In this document: piece by piece, positions 42,655 through 50,482 of the stretch | How positions within the stretch are numbered: the stretch's first letter is position 1 | Layout of the letters: the number at the start of each line of letters is the position of its first letter | NCBI RefSeq assembly: GCF_003814745.1 | Contig: NZ_RKRD01000001.1 | Location: 2,046,001-2,110,000, forward strand | Length of the DNA stretch: 64,000 nt | Reading direction: 5' to 3' | Origin: Hydrogenoanaerobacterium saccharovorans | Lineage (GTDB): Bacteria > Bacillota > Clostridia > Oscillospirales > Ruminococcaceae | The notes under the pieces: generated by a model | Databases searched by the model: none | Seen by the model: the letters and a program-made list of their open reading frames with translations, nothing else | Told to the model about the DNA's origin: nothing | Made by a program: the position numbers and the translations under genes

Positions 42655-44280
42655 TCAAAGCACCCTAAACGTTACATCATCCAAATCCATTGATTGACCT
42701 TCATTTGCTGAAACAACAAATTGTACTCTAACCTGTTTGATATTGTTGGGTGTAATGCTTGTAATTAATTTATGATAGGCAAAGTTTCGGCTGTTATCTA
42801 CCATATCCTGTTTTCTCACAGCGAGATACCCACCCAAAAAATCTCCGATATCTGTTTCAAAAATTACAAATACCTCAAAGCCTACATGTGATCCTTCTCC
42901 ATGAACAAAAAACGATAATTCATAAAAGCATCCGCTTTTTACATCCTGTATTACCTGTACCAAAGCGGCATCATTTGCTAAATTAACAGAGGCGTAACCC
43001 GAATGCACTCTCCCCTGGCTTTTTTGTATTGATACTGCAAACGGCGTTGTTGTAGTCCATCCGATAGGGACATTCTTTGAGAAGTTCTCCATCGTACCGT
43101 TTATAATCAGCTCACCTGTTGAAGGGCACAAAGGCTCAGTAAGTTCTTTGCTATATTCGGGTTTAAAATTGTTCGGCTTGGTAGTATCTTCAAAATTCTT
43201 AATCATCGGGATATTCTGTTTTTCTTCACTTTTAATAGCTTCTGTGGGTGCAACTATTTTTTCCTGCTTGGGAACAGCAGCATTAATGGTACTGTTCGAA
43301 TCTGTTTCTTGGCGGGCAGAAATATCTGAAAGTTTTTTACTTTTATTATTGTTTTGATCTTCCATCGTTGGAAGCGGATCGTTATTGAAATTTTCAGGGT
43401 GCGGATAGATATCCTTTTTGCTGAAGAATTCTTCCGCATCGGTAATATCTGTATCCACATTTTTTTGCGCGATACTCTTTTCTTTTTCTGTACCAAGTTT
43501 TGTTTGATTAACTGCATTCTCATTTTCAGCTTGTTTTTCAGCTGCAGAAACTTCTTCAGTTATATTGTTTTGATCTTCCATTGTTGAAACCGGTTCGAAA
43601 AAATTCTCATTGAAAATATCAGGGCGCGGATAGATATCCTTTTTGCTGAAGAATTCTTCTGCATCGGTAATATCTGTATCTATATTTTTTTGCGCGATAC
43701 TCTTTTCTTTTTCTGTACCAAGTTTTGTTTGATTAACTGCATTCTCATTTTCAGCTTGTTTTTCAGCTGCAGAAACTTCTTCAGTTATATTGTTTTGATC
43801 TTCCATCGTTGAAACCGAATCGAAAAAATTCTCATTGAAAATATCAGGGCGCGGGTAAATATCCATTTTGCCGAAGAATTCTTTTGCATCGGTAATTTCT
43901 GTATCCACATTTTCTTCTGGGATACTCTTTTCTTTTTCTGTATACGGGTTTACTTTCACAACCGTCTTTTGGGTTTCAGTTTGTTTTTCAACTTTATAAG
44001 GGCTACCGGAAGAAATAATATTTTGTACCGGCACTTGCCCATATTGCGGCGATATAATTTTTTCGGTGTCTATATCATATTGTTTTTTTGTATTGTAACA
44101 GCAAGGGTAATTTTCAATATTCTCGTTATTCACCATTTGCATAGAATTGGAATTTGCTGCCCCCATCTCGTATTGAGGGCTACCAGTGGATTTAATATAA
44201 TAAACTCTAACATTCGGGCCGGATCTTGGGTCTTTAGTGTAACCTCTAGCCTTCATTAGTGCATCATAATCATCAATCAT
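42655..44280 (-). CDS. Large repeat protein with C-terminal carbohydrate-binding-like domain
   Basis: A 541-residue protein of no recognised family overall. No signal peptide or membrane helix is seen. The N-terminal 130 residues are polar. The middle holds two full and one partial copy of a 75-residue acidic repeat, with motifs EEFFSKKDIYPRPDIFNENF and NITEEVSAAEKQAENENAVN. The C-terminal 145 residues (GELIINGTMENF, then VQVIQDVKSGCFYELSFFVH and SMDLDDVTFRVL) look like a jelly-roll domain of the type seen in carbohydrate-binding modules and in clostridial spore or surface proteins. AGGAGGT precedes the ATG. A 22-bp palindrome lies just upstream. A role at the spore or cell surface is a guess. 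Confidence 0.7.
   Translation of the reverse strand: MIDDYDALMKARGYTKDPRSGPNVRVYYIKSTGSPQYEMGAANSNSMQMVNNENIENYPCCYNTKKQYDIDTEKIISPQYGQVPVQNIISSGSPYKVEKQTETQKTVVKVNPYTEKEKSIPEENVDTEITDAKEFFGKMDIYPRPDIFNENFFDSVSTMEDQNNITEEVSAAEKQAENENAVNQTKLGTEKEKSIAQKNIDTDITDAEEFFSKKDIYPRPDIFNENFFEPVSTMEDQNNITEEVSAAEKQAENENAVNQTKLGTEKEKSIAQKNVDTDITDAEEFFSKKDIYPHPENFNNDPLPTMEDQNNNKSKKLSDISARQETDSNSTINAAVPKQEKIVAPTEAIKSEEKQNIPMIKNFEDTTKPNNFKPEYSKELTEPLCPSTGELIINGTMENFSKNVPIGWTTTTPFAVSIQKSQGRVHSGYASVNLANDAALVQVIQDVKSGCFYELSFFVHGEGSHVGFEVFVIFETDIGDFLGGYLAVRKQDMVDNSRNFAYHKLITSITPNNIKQVRVQFVVSANEGQSMDLDDVTFRVL
43340..43906 (-). repeat. 225-bp tandem repeat (2.5 copies) inside the repeat-protein gene
   Basis: The block reading GAAGAATTCTT on the plus strand recurs near 43424, 43649 and 43874, an exact period of 225 bp. 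Copies at 43457-43681 and 43682-43906 are nearly identical in DNA, and the third is partial and more diverged. Length change by recombination is likely. Confidence 0.85.
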
Positions 44281-44298
44281 TTTCGTACCTCCTGTTCG

Positions 44299-44320
44299 TA
44301 ACGGATACTAGTATCCGTTA
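44299..44320. promoter_or_regulatory. 22-bp perfect palindrome upstream of the repeat-protein gene
   Basis: TAACGGATAC-TA-GTATCCGTTA, directly upstream of the ribosome binding site of the minus-strand gene. It could be an operator or an mRNA hairpin. Confidence 0.55.
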
Positions 44321-44338
44321 TATTTTATGCCTTAACAA

Positions 44339-44371
44339 AAAAACTGCTCATCAAATGAACGAGCAGTTTTT
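44339..44371 (-). terminator. Orphan terminator hairpin
   Basis: Stem AAAAACTGCTC/GAGCAGTTTTT with seven T residues on the minus strand. No protein gene ends here; the genes on both sides start nearby. Confidence 0.65.
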
Positions 44372-44601
44372 ATATGGTTGTTACCAAAAGGTTTGCTTTA
44401 CTATAAGCAATCAAGTGTAAAGTAACATATATTATGGGTGAAAGCTCTTTTGGCGCTCTCACCAACAAAAGCTGGCTAACATACTATAATTATAATAACA
44501 GCCATTGCATATCAAAAGACGCGGTTATTTAGCCCCCTTTGCTATTGCAGAAGAATAGAAAAAATTGCAAAAAGGAATTAGCGAACGAAGAGGTGATACT
44601 G
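44372..44601. other. Intergenic region, possible small RNA on the minus strand
   Basis: No protein gene seen. A hairpin GGTGAAAGCTC/GCGCTCTCACC lies near 44437-44463. On the minus strand a TTGATA...ATAATT promoter-like pair is followed by about 130 nt and the orphan terminator. On the plus strand TATAAT near 44483 may serve the ABC operon. No TPP or other known riboswitch core was found. Confidence 0.35.
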
Positions 44602-45366
44602 TTGGACGTACTTAGAGTACAGGATATAGAAGAAAAATATCAGGCTCAAAACGGAGAGATAAAAGCACTGGAAAATATCAGCTTCTCTATGAAAAAAGGC
44701 GAATTTATGAGCATTGTCGGCCCCAGCGGATGCGGAAAATCCACTCTGCTGTCTATCATTGCAGGGTTGCTTAAGCCAACAGCAGGCGAAGTTTTTGTAA
44801 ACGGCGAAAAGGTAACAGGCGTATCTACACACATCGGCTATATGCTGCAAAAGGATAATCTTTTGGATTGGCGCACCATTTACAACAATGTGATGTTTGG
44901 ATTGGAAATAAGGCATAGGATGACCCCTGAAAACGTGCAGAGGGCAATTCATCTTTTAAAAACATATGGTTTATACGAATTTAAAGATAAGTACCCCTCA
45001 CAGTTGTCCGGCGGAATGAGACAGAGAGTCGCGCTGATTCGAACTCTGGCAATCAACCCGGATATTTTGCTTTTAGACGAAGCTTTTTCCGCTTTGGATT
45101 ATCAGACCAGACTCAATGTAACCAATGATGTTTACCGCATATTAAAGCAGGAGCAAGTTACTACCATTATGGTTACCCACGATATTCCCGAAAGTATCAG
45201 CATGGGCGACCGAATCATGGTTCTGAGTGCCAGACCGGCAACTATAAAGGAAATTTTGGAGATTGACTTTGAAGATAAAGACAGAACACCACTATCCTGC
45301 AGAAACAGCCCAAAATTCGGCAAATATTTTGATCATATATGGAAAGAACTGGGGATGAATGAGTAA
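44602..45366 (+). CDS. ABC transporter ATPase (Tau/Ssu/Thi type)
   Basis: A 254-residue ATPase of the nitrate/sulfonate/taurine group. Walker A is GPSGCGKST, the Q-loop region reads GYMLQKDNLLDWRTIYNNVM, the signature is LSGGMRQRVALIRTLA and Walker B is DILLLDEAFSALD. The start TTG 44602 is set by GAGGTG 8 bases upstream; the frame is open 21 codons further but without a ribosome binding site. First gene of a three-gene importer. Substrate not predictable. Confidence 0.9.
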   Translation: MDVLRVQDIEEKYQAQNGEIKALENISFSMKKGEFMSIVGPSGCGKSTLLSIIAGLLKPTAGEVFVNGEKVTGVSTHIGYMLQKDNLLDWRTIYNNVMFGLEIRHRMTPENVQRAIHLLKTYGLYEFKDKYPSQLSGGMRQRVALIRTLAINPDILLLDEAFSALDYQTRLNVTNDVYRILKQEQVTTIMVTHDIPESISMGDRIMVLSARPATIKEILEIDFEDKDRTPLSCRNSPKFGKYFDHIWKELGMNE

Positions 45367-46165
45367 TTTACAAATTTCACAAGAACGACTACTATACTTA
45401 AAAAAGAAAAAACAGCGTAAAAGAATGATTGCTACATGTCAAATTGGTATATTGGTTTTATTTCTCTCTGTTTGGGAGATTTCAGCGAGACTTGGTTTCA
45501 TCGACAGCTTTATATTAAGCCAACCGTCGCGTATATTGCACACATACGTCAGCATGGCACAAAACGATTTACTGATGCATATTGGGGTAACGGTATACGA
45601 AACCTTGGTAGGCTTTGTGCTGGGTGTTCTATTGGGTACGCTGCTCGCCGTCATCCTATGGTGGAGCAGTTTTATATCCAAAGTAAGCGAACCGTATTTG
45701 GTGGTTCTTAACAGCCTGCCAAAAATCGCACTCGGCCCTGTAATCATAATTATTGTAGGCGCGGGAACCGAAGCAATTATTTTTATGGCTCTTGCTATTT
45801 CTCTTATTGTTACTGTATTGGAAATGCTCAACGGCTTTCACAATACCGATAAAGAATACATGAAAATGGCAGCCACGTTTGGTGCTACAAAACGCCAAAT
45901 TTTCACTAAAATAGTGTTCCCCTATAATATCTCAACCTTATTTAATTCGCTTAAAATCAACATTGGGCTTTCTTTGGTCGGCGTAATTGCAGGTGAATTT
46001 TTGGTATCAAAGGCGGGGCTGGGTTATTTGATTGTTTACGGCGGGCAGGTATTTAAACTTGATCTTGTGATGGCAAGTGTCATCATACTTTCTATCGTTG
46101 CGGCACTGATGTACGAAGCTGTCGTACTGCTGCAAAAATTCGTCTTAAAATGGTATGGTCATTGA
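45359..46165 (+). CDS. ABC transporter permease (Tau/Ssu/Thi type)
   Basis: A 268-residue permease with about six hydrophobic segments. The basic N-terminus (LKKKKQRKRM) is cytoplasmic. The coupling helix is NGFHNTDKEYMKMAATFGAT followed by IVFPYNISTLFNSLKINIG, the SsuC/TauC pattern. It overlaps the ATPase stop by 8 bases, so translation is coupled. Confidence 0.92.
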   Translation: MSNLQISQERLLYLKKKKQRKRMIATCQIGILVLFLSVWEISARLGFIDSFILSQPSRILHTYVSMAQNDLLMHIGVTVYETLVGFVLGVLLGTLLAVILWWSSFISKVSEPYLVVLNSLPKIALGPVIIIIVGAGTEAIIFMALAISLIVTVLEMLNGFHNTDKEYMKMAATFGATKRQIFTKIVFPYNISTLFNSLKINIGLSLVGVIAGEFLVSKAGLGYLIVYGGQVFKLDLVMASVIILSIVAALMYEAVVLLQKFVLKWYGH

Positions 46166-46195
46166 ATAAAACAATTTTTGAAAGGGGCAACGAGT

Positions 46196-47203
46196 ATGAA
46201 AAAACACATAAAGTTCATTGCTGCTGCACTAAGTGTTGTCATGGTACTCACTTTGTTTGCAGGCTGTGCAAAAAAAAATGCAAAAGAAAAAGTTACCGTA
46301 TGCGAAGTAACCCATTCCATATTTTACGCACCGCAGTATGCCGCAATTAATCTTGGTTTTTTTGAAGAAGAAGGCATAGAAATTGAACTTTCAAACGGTC
46401 AGGGTGCCGACAAGGTGATGTCTGCCGTCTTGTCCAACAACATCGACATCGGTTTTGCGGGGCCCGAAGCATCCATCTATGTTTACAACGAGGGCAAAGA
46501 CGATTACACTCAAGTGTTTGCACAATTAACACAGCGTGATGGTTCTTTTTTAGTAGCCCGCGAACCAGACCCCAACTTTACATGGGATAAACTGCGCGAA
46601 AAAGTAGTTATACCAGGGCGCAAAGGCGGTGTGCCGTATATGGCTTTGGAGTATGTAATACGCAAACACAACTTAGACCCTTATAAAGACGTTACACTGG
46701 ATAACAGCATTCAATTTGCGCTGATGGCAGGTGCATTTACCAGCGGTACAGGTGATTATGTAACTTTATTTGAACCCACAGCATCCATGCTGGAAGCCGA
46801 AGGAAAAGGATACATAGTATCTTCTATCGGTAAAGAATGCGGAGAGCTGCCTTACACCGCTTATTTTGCAAAGAAAAGCTACATCGAAAAAAATGCCGAT
46901 TTAATCGAACGCTTTACCAGAGCAATTTACAAAGGCCAACAGTGGGTAGCAAAACACAGTGCAGAAGAAATTGCAAAAGTTGTTGCGCCATCCTTCCCCG
47001 ATACCGACATAAAACTGCTTACCACCGTTATACAGCGCTACAAAGAGATTGAGGTTTGGAGCAGCACCCCTGTATTGACTGCCGAGTCGTTTGACCTTTT
47101 ACAAAAAGTGATGACCGAAGCAGGTGAGCTTGCTAAAACCGCCCCACACGATAAAATTGTAAACAACAGCTTTGCAGAAAAGGTTGTTGCCGCCGCAAAA
47201 TAA
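46196..47203 (+). CDS. ABC transporter substrate-binding lipoprotein (NMT1/THI5-like)
   Basis: A 335-residue binding protein. The signal ends in lipobox FAGC, and the mature fold starts KVTVCEVTHSIFYAPQYAAI with NLGFFEEEGIEIELSNGQGA, typical of the NMT1/SsuA group. ATG 46196 is chosen since AAAGGGGC lies before it. Homologues take up sulfonates, nitrate, riboflavin precursors or thiamine pyrimidines; there is no thiamine gene or TPP riboswitch nearby. Last gene of the importer operon. Confidence 0.9.
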   Translation: MKKHIKFIAAALSVVMVLTLFAGCAKKNAKEKVTVCEVTHSIFYAPQYAAINLGFFEEEGIEIELSNGQGADKVMSAVLSNNIDIGFAGPEASIYVYNEGKDDYTQVFAQLTQRDGSFLVAREPDPNFTWDKLREKVVIPGRKGGVPYMALEYVIRKHNLDPYKDVTLDNSIQFALMAGAFTSGTGDYVTLFEPTASMLEAEGKGYIVSSIGKECGELPYTAYFAKKSYIEKNADLIERFTRAIYKGQQWVAKHSAEEIAKVVAPSFPDTDIKLLTTVIQRYKEIEVWSSTPVLTAESFDLLQKVMTEAGELAKTAPHDKIVNNSFAEKVVAAAK

Positions 47204-47214
47204 ACTTTGCAATA

Positions 47215-47260
47215 CGGTAAAGATGCCATCTCTGTTTTAAGAGAGATGGCATCTTTACCG
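47215..47260. terminator. Terminator, importer operon and recombinase
   Basis: A 19-bp perfect stem, CGGTAAAGATGCCATCTCT and its inverse. It lies between convergent genes and lacks a clear T tract. Confidence 0.7.
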
Positions 47261-47290
47261 TTGGTGTATTATAAGGTAAAATTGCTTTTA

Positions 47291-48862
47291 TCAAATCTGC
47301 CAATGAATGAGGATATTTTGTTCGTTTGTCTGCAAATTTCGTTTTCCGATTTCAACGCTCTCAATAAAAACGTTAATCAGTTCTCGCGGGGCAGTATCAA
47401 AATCAAGCCACTGCAGCACCTTACCCTGCAATGCAGTTTTGTCTGTATTGCTTTTTGTTTTGTCTAATTCTTGGGCAAGCACAAAAATCCGGCTTTTCAA
47501 CCTTTGAGAATCTTTTAGATAAGCACGGTTCAGCTGAGCAAACTGTTCTGCCTCAATTACCCCTGCCGATTTATCAAGATATAAATCTTGCAATGCTTTT
47601 TCATGGCGCAGTACATCTGCTTGCAGGCAGGCAATCTGTTTTTGCAGGCTTGCAATGTGTTTCTCCTCCCCATCTGTATCTGAAAGCAAATTACCCCAGC
47701 AAGGGGTGTAGTAAAGCTGTATGTATTTTTTTAGTCGGTCGCTCACCTCTTTCTCCAACCGATCGAGCCGTATAGAGTGATTGGAGCAACAGCTTTTGTC
47801 GGTAGCGTACAGTTTGCACCGCAAGTAGCACCGAGCATAATTGGCAGAACTGTTTGAAACTTTCAGCATCGCGCTGCCGCAATCCATACATCGTACCTTG
47901 CCTGCAAGCAAATGGGTTTTTCCGTTACCACTGCTTTTAGTGTGTTCGCCAAGCAGTTTGGCTACCGATGCAAACACTTCACGATCGATAATTGCTTCGT
48001 GCGTATTGGGTACAATCACCCAATCTTCTTTGGGCACAGCAACCAGTTCTTTCGATTTATAATTAACTTTTTTGCGTGTACCTTGTACCAAATCGCCGAT
48101 ATACATTTGATTTTTGAGAATTCGCCCTACCGACGTTTTGTTCCATAAACCTAAATGATTACGCTGAGCACCGTTTACATAGTTCCAGCCTTTTTGCTGC
48201 TTGTATTTGGTAGGGTTCGCGATCCCCTCTGCATTCAGCAACGATGCAATCTGCTGCTTGCCGTTTCCTGCAAGATACAGAGCAAAAATCCTGCGCACAA
48301 CAGCAGCTGCTTGTTCATCAATAACCAGCTTGTTTTTGTCACTTTGTGATTTTTGATACCCATATACGGGAAAACCACCGATGTATTGCCCGGTACTGCG
48401 CTTATGGCGAAAAACTGCTTTGATGTTCTCCGACAAATCTTCGAGGTACCACTCGTTAATCAGCCCGTTGATTTGCCGTGCTTTTTTATTACCCTTTATC
48501 TCTGTGTCAACATGATCGACAACGGCAATAAAACGGATGCCCCACAGCACAAACCGATTGTGAATATAACGCTCCACCAGTTCCATATCGCGGGTGAAGC
48601 GAGATTGTGTTTTGCAAAGCACAATCTCAAACTTACGCTGCTCGGCATCCTCAAGCAATCTGCAAAAAGCGGGGCGTTCACTGTCGATACCCGAATAATC
48701 TTCATCGCAGTAAATTTCATAAATGTTCCACCCGTGCTCGGTTGCATATTCTGTCAATAACGATTTTTGGTTTTGTATACTTTCGCTTTCCTGCACTTTT
48801 TCTCCGTGTCCAAAGGGTATCATATCCTCTTTGCTTAAACGGCAATAAATTGCAGCAAGCAT
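47291..48862 (-). CDS. Large serine recombinase 1
   Basis: A 523-residue site-specific recombinase. The N-terminal resolvase domain has the nucleophile Ser10 in AAIYCRLSKED, then IVLCKTQSRFTRDMELVERY. A recombinase domain follows (YIGGFPVYGYQK). A zinc-ribbon with CMDCG...CYLRC leads into a coiled coil and a C-terminal domain. All catalytic features are present. A 41-residue gene lies 24 bp upstream. It sits inside the putative 29-kb insertion but not at its end, and no target gene is broken next to it. GGAGG precedes ATG 48862. Confidence 0.93.
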   Translation of the reverse strand: MLAAIYCRLSKEDMIPFGHGEKVQESESIQNQKSLLTEYATEHGWNIYEIYCDEDYSGIDSERPAFCRLLEDAEQRKFEIVLCKTQSRFTRDMELVERYIHNRFVLWGIRFIAVVDHVDTEIKGNKKARQINGLINEWYLEDLSENIKAVFRHKRSTGQYIGGFPVYGYQKSQSDKNKLVIDEQAAAVVRRIFALYLAGNGKQQIASLLNAEGIANPTKYKQQKGWNYVNGAQRNHLGLWNKTSVGRILKNQMYIGDLVQGTRKKVNYKSKELVAVPKEDWVIVPNTHEAIIDREVFASVAKLLGEHTKSSGNGKTHLLAGKVRCMDCGSAMLKVSNSSANYARCYLRCKLYATDKSCCSNHSIRLDRLEKEVSDRLKKYIQLYYTPCWGNLLSDTDGEEKHIASLQKQIACLQADVLRHEKALQDLYLDKSAGVIEAEQFAQLNRAYLKDSQRLKSRIFVLAQELDKTKSNTDKTALQGKVLQWLDFDTAPRELINVFIESVEIGKRNLQTNEQNILIHWQI

Positions 48863-48886
48863 GCGTCAAGTTCCTCCAAAACTTTA

Positions 48887-49012
48887 TTATTTTTCAGCTG
48901 CTTTCAGCTTATTTTTAAGGTAGCGTTCTATCTTTTTTTGCAGCAAAGCTTTTTTTTCTTCTTCATCTTTGGAATGAAAGGTTTCATTTACAATCAATTT
49001 TGCTTGTTTCAT
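48887..49012 (-). CDS. 41-residue companion of recombinase 1 (TnpW-like)
   Basis: A small gene reading MKQAKLIVNETFHSKDEEEK then ALLQKKIERYLKNKLKAAEK. GGGGGACT lies 5 bases before the ATG. The pattern (beta strand IVNETF, then a Lys/Glu helix ending in KIERYL) is like the small proteins encoded before large serine recombinases of Tn4451-type elements. It could be a directionality factor or regulator; no experiment is known to me. Confidence 0.65.
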   Translation of the reverse strand: MKQAKLIVNETFHSKDEEEKKALLQKKIERYLKNKLKAAEK

Positions 49013-49154
49013 GACAGTCCCCCACAAAAATAGTAATAAAACTGCTGATATAATCTATTTCTATGTTTTGGGGGTTGTACTTTATTTTAGGTAACAAAAG
49101 CTTTTTGTAATTCATATACTGTAAGGACTAATTCTGTGCAAAGGTGTGATTTTT

Positions 49155-50435
49155 TTGGTATTATACTCAATAAAGCCAGGGGACAGCGTTTATTCGATTG
49201 CACGTCAGTTTGGGGTATCTCCTCAACAGATTATTGATGACAATCAGTTGAAAAATGTGCAGCGGCTGATGATTGGACAGTCTTTGATTATTCCCGCAGA
49301 AAGCGCTCGCCATGTTGTTACACTTGGGCAGACGCTGTATTCCATCGCCAAAAGCTACGGTACAACCATACAGAGAATTTTAGTGGCAAACCCCGCTATT
49401 ACCGACCCTTCAAAGCTTCGTCTTGGTCAGGTTCTCATCATTCCCCTTCCATCGCAAAAGCTGGGGAGTATTGATGTAAACGGCTATGCCTTACCCGGTA
49501 TTGGCAGCGACGTACTTGAAGCAACCCTGCCTCATCTTACTTATATCAGTATTTTCAGCTACCAGGTAAAGCCCGACGGCAGCTTGATTGCTATACCGGA
49601 TGAACCGATTATTACGGCTGCCAAGCAAAAAAAAGTCGCCCCCCTAATGGTAATTACAAACATTAAGGAGGCAGGGGGATTTAACAGTGACATTGCAAAT
49701 ACCATTCTCAACGACAAGAAAGTACAGGATGTGCTGCTTGAAAATGTTATAAAAGTGCTTGAAGAAAAAGGGTACTATGGGCTGGATATTGATTTTGAAT
49801 ACATCTACGCCAACGACCGCGAAGCCTACAATCAGTTCCTTTTAAAAGTAACCAACCGCCTGCATGAGCTTGGATACACGGTATCCACCGCCGTTGCTCC
49901 AAAATTGAGCGAAACACAACAAGGTTTGCTGTATGAGGCACATGATTATGCCGCACACGGCAAAATTGTAGACCACGTCATTCTCATGACCTACGAATGG
50001 GGCTATACATACGGCCCTGCTATGGCGGTAGCACCCATCGACCAGGTGGAGCGCGTGCTCAAATATGCGGTTACTGTTATACCGAGTAAAAAGATACTGA
50101 TGGGCATGCCGAACTATGGTTACGACTGGACATTGCCGTTTGTTCAAGGCAGTGCAGCGCGCTCACTCTCTATCTTGGAGGCTGTTGAACTTGCCTCACG
50201 TGTAGGCGCCCAAATTCAGTACGATACCCGCGTGCAGGCGCCGTTTTTTACCTACTACGACAGCAACGGCAAACAGCATGTTGTATGGTTTGATGATGTG
50301 CGCAGCACAGCTGCACGTTTGAGCCTTGCGGATAAATACAATCTCGGCGGTGTAAGCTACTGGAATATCAACACTCTTTACCCGCAAAACTGGCAGGTGC
50401 TGGAATCGATGTACAATGTAAATAAGGTTCTGTAA
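49155..50435 (+). CDS. LysM glycoside hydrolase family 18 (YaaH/SleL-like)
   Basis: A 426-residue protein with two N-terminal LysM repeats (IKPGDSVYSIARQFGVSPQQ and VTLGQTLYSIAKSYGTTIQR) that bind peptidoglycan. A GH18 domain follows with the catalytic block GLDIDFEYIYAND (DxxDxE-like) and LMTYEWGYTYGPAMAVAP. Homologues YaaH/SleL are N-acetylglucosaminidases of the spore cortex, active in germination. No signal peptide is seen, which is normal for coat-localised members. TTG 49155 is preferred over GTG 49146 by distance from AAAGG. It indicates a sporulating host. Confidence 0.9.
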   Translation: MVLYSIKPGDSVYSIARQFGVSPQQIIDDNQLKNVQRLMIGQSLIIPAESARHVVTLGQTLYSIAKSYGTTIQRILVANPAITDPSKLRLGQVLIIPLPSQKLGSIDVNGYALPGIGSDVLEATLPHLTYISIFSYQVKPDGSLIAIPDEPIITAAKQKKVAPLMVITNIKEAGGFNSDIANTILNDKKVQDVLLENVIKVLEEKGYYGLDIDFEYIYANDREAYNQFLLKVTNRLHELGYTVSTAVAPKLSETQQGLLYEAHDYAAHGKIVDHVILMTYEWGYTYGPAMAVAPIDQVERVLKYAVTVIPSKKILMGMPNYGYDWTLPFVQGSAARSLSILEAVELASRVGAQIQYDTRVQAPFFTYYDSNGKQHVVWFDDVRSTAARLSLADKYNLGGVSYWNINTLYPQNWQVLESMYNVNKVL

Positions 50436-50448
50436 TGGTATTCCGTAC

Positions 50449-50480
50449 AAAAGCGGCAGAGAAATTTCTCTGCCGCTTTT
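50449..50480. terminator. Bidirectional terminator
   Basis: A perfect 32-nt palindrome built on AAAAGCGGCAGAGAAA and its inverse, between the convergent LysM hydrolase and ABC-F genes. Confidence 0.9.
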
Positions 50481-50482
50481 AA

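Noticed and set aside
43340..43906. CRISPR array
   Set aside because: The 225-bp repeats are contiguous, coding and in frame; there are no spacers and no cas genes.
44400..44601. TPP or other riboswitch before the NMT1-type ABC operon
   Set aside because: The THI5-like binding protein made this likely a priori, but the CTGAGA/ACCTGATC cores and other known riboswitch cores were not found.
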